64,000 nt of DNA. Source: Talpa occidentalis. Lineage: Eukaryota; Chordata; Mammalia; Eulipotyphla; Talpidae. Below the pieces are notes generated by a model. That model saw nothing but the letters and a program-made list of their open reading frames with translations. It did not search any database and was not told the origin of the DNA. The stretch is from the NCBI RefSeq assembly GCF_014898055.3, contig NW_023601212.1:52936329-53000328 (forward strand). Reading direction: 5' to 3'. The position numbers were made by a program, and so were the translations under genes. Below, piece by piece: positions 58,412 through 64,000 of this stretch (position 1 is its first letter; each line of letters starts with the position of its first letter).

Positions 58412-59429
58412 GTCCCCACAACTCTCCCATGCACATTTAATACGTGCTCGCTACGTAACTGTGTGTTTGTTTCTACTTTTTCTTTTAAGTTTACCAGATG
58501 AGTGGCTTCTGGAATTGTCAACTGTTCTTCATTTCCTTATTCCATGTGTTTTGAATTAGGAAAAAGACAAAGCAAAACTGAATACCAACAATAACATCAA
58601 TGGAAGAAATTCCCTGAGCCATCCAGGCCCTAGCAGCAAGCCAGGGAAGGTGAGCTGGGACTCGGGGTGAAGAGGGTGACCAGAGTGCTGACAGCATGGG
58701 GTGAGTGGTGTTGGCAGCCAGAGATCACCCTTAGACCTAGCAGGGCACATGAATAGTGTCCTAGTACCATCTTGACACAAGCAATAATTTAAGTAAATGA
58801 GGCAGAACGCTACAGGAACCTGGCTGCAGTCAGTCTGGAGTCACGTGACTGCCCTTGTCACATGACTCTGCCCCAGAAGAACGTATAGTCAAGACGAGGG
58901 CCCTGGCCAGGAGGTCTCCTCATTCACAGATCCACCTGAAAACATCTTTTGGCTTGTATCGTGGGAGGAATTACAGATTTGGGAGAGCTGAGGTACCGTG
59001 GGGAAAGGGGAATAACTGTTGGGATTGAGAAAGTCCCCATGCTTTCTGTCCCAACTCTCCTTTTAAGGGCTCTGGACACAGATGGGGATTTAAACTTCAA
59101 ACTAGAAAGTAGTAAAAACTGTTAACTGACTCATTAGCAGGATTTATCTGATTAGTCCGGGGGGAGCCCAGGTCACAATTCCATGCAACAAAATTTACTG
59201 ACCTAAGGAGAATTAAAATGTTTTGAAGCAAGAGGTCTTATCCCTGTTCTATGGATGGGGAGATGGGTAGGGCAGGGTGGGAACAATGAGATAAGGTTAG
59301 AAGAGACTATACTAGAGATAAAAGTATCAGGAGAGTCCACAGATCAGGCAGAACTGGCCCAAGACTCTGCTCCTTTTACAGATCTAAGTCTCTCATTCTA
59401 GGCTTTCTTTCAGCTCCACTTATACAGTG
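58412..59429. other. Gene-free sequence
   Basis: Nothing was recognised except a 35-bp block at 58864-58898 shared with 59801-59835. Confidence 0.4.
58864..58898. repeat. Short duplicated block, copy 1
   Basis: GACTCTGCCCCAGAAGAACG to GACGAG matches 59801-59835 at 33 of 35 bases. Flanks are unrelated. Confidence 0.85.
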
Positions 59430-59690
59430 ATTCACTCCACAAATAGACCTACCATGTACTAGACCTTTATTAGCACTGAAGCTAAGTACAACATTAAACA
59501 AGATGTATATGATTGCCAACTTGAAACTTACATTTCAGAGAAAGAGCAGGTAATTAAAAAGTAAGCAAAACAAATATAAACCTAGAAGTTCTGTGAAACA
59601 TTTACAGTGGGTACCCACAGAGCAAGGAAGATGTCTTTGAGGAAATGACATTTAATCCAGGATCTGGAGGGAAGAATCACTCACTGCTTC
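59430..59690 (-). mobile_element. L2 3' end
   Basis: CACTCCACAAATAGACCTACC, CATTAAACAAGATGTATATG, AAACTTACATTTCAGAG, ATGACATTTAATCCAGGATC, complement of L2. Confidence 0.65.
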
Positions 59691-59714
59691 TTTCACAGCT
59701 TGGAGGTTTTATCC

Positions 59715-59880
59715 ATGCATTTATTCATCAGTCATTCACTGGGTGCCTTTTATTGCCAGGCTCTTTGCAGGGCACTTCCAGAAAAGATGAATAAATCAGG
59801 GACTCTGCCCCAGAAGAACATATAGTCAAGAGGAGGAGACTGACAATTTGAGAAGGAAGCACTTACGGGGGGTAATTCAA
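59715..59880 (-). mobile_element. L2 3' end containing block copy 2
   Basis: TTATTCATCAGTCATTCACTG, GCCAGGCTCTTTGCAGGGCA, GACTCTGCCCCAGAAGAACA (59801), GAGGAGACTGACAATTTGAG. Confidence 0.65.
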
Positions 59881-60465
59881 GACAGCAGAGCTAAATGAGC
59901 TCTATGTCTAAACACTTTTTGTCTAATCAGTTCTTACTATATGCCCAACATTTTGGGTCTGCCCATTCTCTCCAAAGATTTACTTAATCAGTTGTAGTTA
60001 CAAGGCAGGCATGTATGAAATATTAAGATCTTATAAGTCAGCCAGGTAATAATAGCAATTTATTCCCATATTCTCAATTAAGCCCCTATCTACCCAGAGA
60101 AAATATTGAAGTTTTCTAAATCCATCAGCTTAGCACCCCTCATGTAATCGTTTTTGGATCCCATCCAGTTTATGGCAAGATATACACATATTACCTTTTT
60201 AGTGGAGTTCCAGGAGAGGGTCTGGAATTAAGGTCCAGATACTATCTCTCTGTTACCTGCTATGAGCAGGACATCTCCCGTGTCACAGCCACGTCACGGT
60301 TGTGTTTAATCTACATAAACTGATAACTATTCTGAGTCATAGGGAGAAAGAGAACTGTCACAATGGAAAATTGGCTGATCTCCTAAAAGTCTCCAATGAA
60401 GTTGTTCTTGCCACATGTTTTTAGAGGTGCTAACTGTCCTTTCAGAAAGTATAAAGATTGCCCTT
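59881..60465. other. Gene-free sequence
   Basis: Nothing was recognised. Confidence 0.4.
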
Positions 60466-60480
60466 AAGATTTTGAAGTTG

Positions 60481-60734
60481 GGGTCCTCCCCAGTGGCACA
60501 GTGGTTGAGCGCTGAGTTGCAAAGCTGCCCACAGCCTCTGCAGCGCCGGTTCGATCCCTGGCCCACTGGCGAGGGTCCCACATGGCGCGCAGACCTCTCC
60601 TGCCACCCACTGCTCCCCTCAGCAGTGTACCTCGTCAGTCTGCCTGCTCTGCTCTCCCCTCTGGCTCTGGTGAATTCTCTCACCTCCTGTGCTTCTGACT
60701 GTACCCAGTGCTTGTATAAACAAATAAAAAAAAA
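60481..60734 (+). mobile_element. Full-length SINE with target duplication
   Basis: Direct repeats AAGATTTTGAAGTTG / AAGATTCTGAAGTTG at 60466-60480 and 60735-60749. B box GGTTCGATCCC intact; ACCCAGTGCTTG tail subtype. Confidence 0.94.
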
Positions 60735-60749
60735 AAGATTCTGAAGTTG

Positions 60750-61289
60750 GGAAGAAAGTGCTTCATCAAAATGATCAGGTAGGTAAATTCCCCACTTGCT
60801 CCAGATATCCCTTCTTTACTGCAATCTGCAATCCCACTCTATTCCTCTGATATTTTGCTGAAATTGCTTCCACTAAATTCTCCAAGGGTCCTTATTATCA
60901 AATCCACCTCTACTTGCCCTGTGGAATCCTGGCATCTCTTGAAATTCAGTCTTCCGTTGGCTTTCTAGGTCACAGATCCTCCTTGCTTTTCTTCCCACAT
61001 TTCCAGTAGTTCATCTTTTAATCTCCTTCATCTCATTTGACTGGCCTTTGAGTTGGATGTCTCTCAGGACTCCTTGGCTTTCTTCTTCCCTCACTTTATT
61101 ATAGACATGATCAGTTTTTGAAAAACTTTATCAGGCCCAGCTCATCTGACATTAATTACTGTCTGCTAGATGTCCATTGGATGAGCGTAACCTCTAAAGC
61201 AGTTTTCCTCTTAACCCTATCCTGGAGACCAACATTACCAAGAACTTACAGAGTGTCTCCATTTCAGCTCCCTGTCATGTGGTTCATTC
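60750..61289. other. Gene-free sequence
   Basis: Nothing was recognised. Confidence 0.4.
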
Positions 61290-61690
61290 AATAGAAACAT
61301 TTTGATCTTTTCTTCCTGGGTTCTAGGCACTGGGCCATGTGCAGGGGTGCAGAGATAAATAAGATATACAGAGATAAAGTCAGATACATAAGTGATACTC
61401 TGGTGCCCACAAGGAACTCATAGTCTAGGAGACAGGTAATCATTCAAGAGAAATACACTGGAGGGCACATCAGAGGGATACATGCGATAATAGAAGCACA
61501 TAAAATATGCAAGACATAAAGAAAGCACAGTAGAGGGACTGACTGGGAGATGGAATGTGAGGAAAGGCTTCCTTGAGCAGGTGATACCTCAGGAGGATAT
61601 CCACAGGCAAGCGAGAAGGAATTCCTATCACTGACATGAGACCTTTGGCATTTCAGGCACTGGGAATGGCATGGAAAGGCATGAGCATAA
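61290..61690 (-). mobile_element. L2 3' region
   Basis: GGTTCTAGGCACTGGGCCATG, GGTGCAGAGATAAATAAG, AAGGAACTCATAGTCTAGG, GGCTTCCTTGAGCAGGTGA, complement of L2. Confidence 0.7.
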
Positions 61691-62239
61691 GAAAACACGA
61701 GCTGTTAGATACTGATGGCATGTGAAACACAAGGCAAGGGAGATTTGGCAGAGGTGAACCTGAAGTAGTCCTTAGGGGCCAAACCCGTAAGAGTTCTGTG
61801 TAATACTGAGAACAGTAACAGCTACAATGAACAAAGTGCACTTCACATGATCACTGGCGTGGACCAGAGAAACTATGTGTATTGTATGGTTTAGCTGAAT
61901 TTCATGCCCAGGATGATTTGCCTTCAAAGCCTAGGCCCTTTGCCACACACTGTGCTGTGTGTGCTTGGTGCTAACTGTCCTTACCTCATACTTTTAACAG
62001 TGCAGGGTGGAGAAGTCTGGAAGGTAGGTTGGGGGGATGAGAGATCTCCTCTATGCCTTTTGTAGGTCAAGGACTAGGATGAAACTGCCTTAGCCACAGC
62101 TGTTGATGGGTCTTGTCTGCTTTAGAAAGTTGCTAGCTCTGGTGGTGTACAGTTCTGAGGCAAGTCAAGAGATATTGACTTTCCTAATACTTTTTCCCCT
62201 TGACTTCTCAGACCCTCCCAGCTTGCTTCCTTTCCAACT
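61691..62239. other. Gene-free sequence
   Basis: Nothing was recognised. Confidence 0.4.
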
Positions 62240-62680
62240 CCTGCTCTGCAAATCATCTTCAACACCATTCAGATCTGATCTCATTGTTTTTCTGCTTAAA
62301 ACCCTCCTGTGAATCCTCATTGCCTTCAGGATAAACCCCAACTCCCCACACTCCATTGGTGACCCACAAAGCCCTTCCTGGCACAGACCCCCTGACCACC
62401 AAGTTTGGTTCCACCTCTCCCCTGTAACTAGGCCAGGTCACACCTCACATCTCACTATCCACACTTCTGCCTCTTCCCGGGTGCTGAAATATCTGCCTGG
62501 AATGCCTTTTCTTTCACCTGCTTCCTTAGTCCCACAAGCACCCATCAGGATGAAGCACACCTCCTTTAGGAAGCCTTCCCTGACTTCCCCAGGGGTGAAG
62601 GCTCCTCTTTTGCACTCTCATCATACTTCACAGACACTTGCGGTCTATGCATTTGTTCTTACTCTCTTCTAATTTTTTGA
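62240..62680 (+). mobile_element. L2 (ancient LINE) 3' region
   Basis: AAACCCTCCTGTGAATCCTC, TTCAGGATAAACCCCAACTC, ACAAAGCCCTTCCTGGCAC, ATCTGCCTGGAATGCC, TTAGGAAGCCTTCCCTGAC in the L2 order. One of the longest L2 copies here. Confidence 0.82.
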
Positions 62681-62825
62681 GGTTCAGCAGCTTGGCTTCT
62701 TATTATTGGATCTCAGACATTTATTCACCTCTTGATACTTCATTGTGCTCATCTATAAAAGGGAGTGAAATAATATGAACCTCACCAATATGCTATGAAA
62801 ATTACAGAAATTAAAAAAGGATCAT

Positions 62826-63097
62826 GGGCCTCCCCGGTGGTGCAGCGGTTGAGCGCCACGCTGCGAAGCTGTCCGCAGCCTCTGCAGCCCTAGTTCGATT
62901 CCCTGCTGGCCAGGGAGAACCCCACATGGCGCAGCAGACCTATCCTGCCTCACCCGCTGCTCCCCTCAGCAGTGTCTTTGGTACATCTGCCTGTTCTGCT
63001 TCCCGCTCTGGCTCTGGTGAATTCTCTCACCCTCCCGCGCTTCTAACCTGTACCCCAGTTCTTGTATGAATAAATAAATAAATCTTAAAAAAACAAT
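62826..63097 (+). mobile_element. Full-length SINE with target duplication
   Basis: GGGCCTCCCCGGTGGTGCAG head, A box intact, B box AGTTCGATTCC. Repeats AAAAAGGATCA / AAAAATGGATCA flank it. GTACCCCAGTTCTTG tail subtype. Faces an inverted SINE at 63367-63630. Confidence 0.94.
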
Positions 63098-63366
63098 AAA
63101 AATGGATCACAACATCTATGAAATGTAATGTTATTTATACTATATATTATTATATGTCAAAACATGGTAAAATATATATTACAATGCTTTGCATAGTTTG
63201 AGTGCTAAATAAATGAAGCTGTTATTCTGGCTGCACTTGTTACTCATCATACCATACCCTCTGCCCCTTAATGGCAGTGACCTAATCTATATCTAATCTA
63301 CTGGTATATTGCAGACATTCAGGAGATACTTGGATCTATATCTTTCCCTTTCTTTTTCTTTTTTTA

Positions 63367-63630
63367 ATATATTTTTTAGAAGATGTATTTATTTATACAA
63401 GAACCAGGGTACAGGCCAGATGTACGGGAGGGTGAGAGGATTCACTAGAGACAGAACAGAAAACAGAACATGCAGACTGACTGAAAAACACTGCTGGTGG
63501 GAGCAGCAGGCGAGACAGGAGAGGTCTGCCACGCCATGTGGGTAGCTCCATGGCCGGCCGGGATCGAACCGGACAGGCTGCGGACAGCTTCACAGCACTG
63601 CACTCAACCGCCTGTGCCACCAGGGATGCC
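63367..63630 (-). mobile_element. SINE with target duplication
   Basis: Repeats TTTCTTTTTCTTTTTTTAA / CTTCTTTTTCTTTTTTAA flank it. The head complement (CTCAACCGCCTGTGCCACC) is present; about 15 bp near the B box is lost (GATCGAACCGGACAGGC). Confidence 0.9.
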
Positions 63631-63649
63631 CTTCTTTTTCTTTTTTAAA

Positions 63650-64000
63650 CTGAGTTTAACATTAACTTACTATGCTGTATATGTTCCAATATTACATTTT
63701 CTCAACACATGCACCACCATTCACTATCTACCACCAACCAATCGGCATCTCTACCCATGCCCTCCACTCTCCACCATTCTGTTGTCAGAATGTAAAAGTT
63801 GTTTTGTTTTCTTTATATTCCACAAATGAGTGAGATCACACAGTATTTGTCTTTCTTCTTCTGATTTATTCCACTAAGGATAATCCCTTTAGTGTGTTCC
63901 AATGTTGCAAATGGAAAAATTTCATCTTTTTTATACAGTTGTGTAATATTCCATTGTGTATATATGCCACAACATCTTTTTTTCACTTTTTATTAATTAT
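63650..64000 (-). mobile_element. LINE-1 3' end, continues past the window
   Basis: Complement of L1: TAACATTAACTTACTATGC, CACAAATGAGTGAGATCACA, TCCAATGTTGCAAATGG, TATTCCATTGTGTATATATG. Confidence 0.85.

Overview
The window is mammalian nuclear DNA: a gene-free intergenic or intronic stretch packed with transposable elements. I could not support any exon, tRNA, rRNA or other cellular gene on either strand. Every open reading frame is short, in repeat sequence, or unlike any protein I recognise. Ancient repeats (MIR, L2, MER5A, MER20, a MaLR-type LTR, old L1M tails) mark the genome as a placental mammal. The lineage marker is a tRNA-derived SINE of about 260-290 bp. Its head has an A box (TGGTGGCGCAGCGG) and a B box (GGTTCGATCCC). 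Its body contains CAGACCTCTCCTG and CTCCCCTCAGCAGTG, and its tail is (AAAT)n. From memory it is closest to the Rhin-1 type of SINE described from horseshoe and leaf-nosed bats. A rhinolophoid bat is therefore my best guess, with moderate to low confidence, since no database search was possible.

Layout. 0-20 kb: mostly unique sequence with a rearranged L1 (5.9-6.3 kb), a solo LTR of family A (9.5-10.1 kb), a GC-rich patch with a perfect 34-bp palindrome (10.5-11.1 kb) and scattered SINEs. 20.8-26.3 kb: a nest in which one old SINE (minus strand) was split twice. One split is by a complete family-A provirus (20943-25157). The other is by a collapsed family-B provirus reduced to LTR, primer-binding site and 33 bp of the second LTR (25344-25889). 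27-32 kb: SINEs inside an old L1, a MER20 and a second inverted L1. 33-36.2 kb: a 213-bp segment duplicated in direct orientation 1.6 kb away, then a family-B solo LTR. 36-64 kb: L2, L1, MIR, MER5A and MaLR remnants, an old family-A LTR split by a SINE, a third family-B LTR, and SINEs.

The most interesting object is the family-A element. It has two 593-bp LTRs that differ at only 2 positions, a polypurine tract and a lysine-tRNA-like primer-binding site. About 3.0 kb of internal sequence shows no gag, pro, pol or env that I can recognise. It looks like a recently active, non-autonomous endogenous retrovirus. Families A and B both use lysine-like primer sites and both leave 4-bp target duplications (AAAG, ATTT; GTAC, ACCT, CAGG), an unexpected pairing. 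Nothing in the window suggests a cellular pathway or operon; its story is the order and mechanism of insertions.
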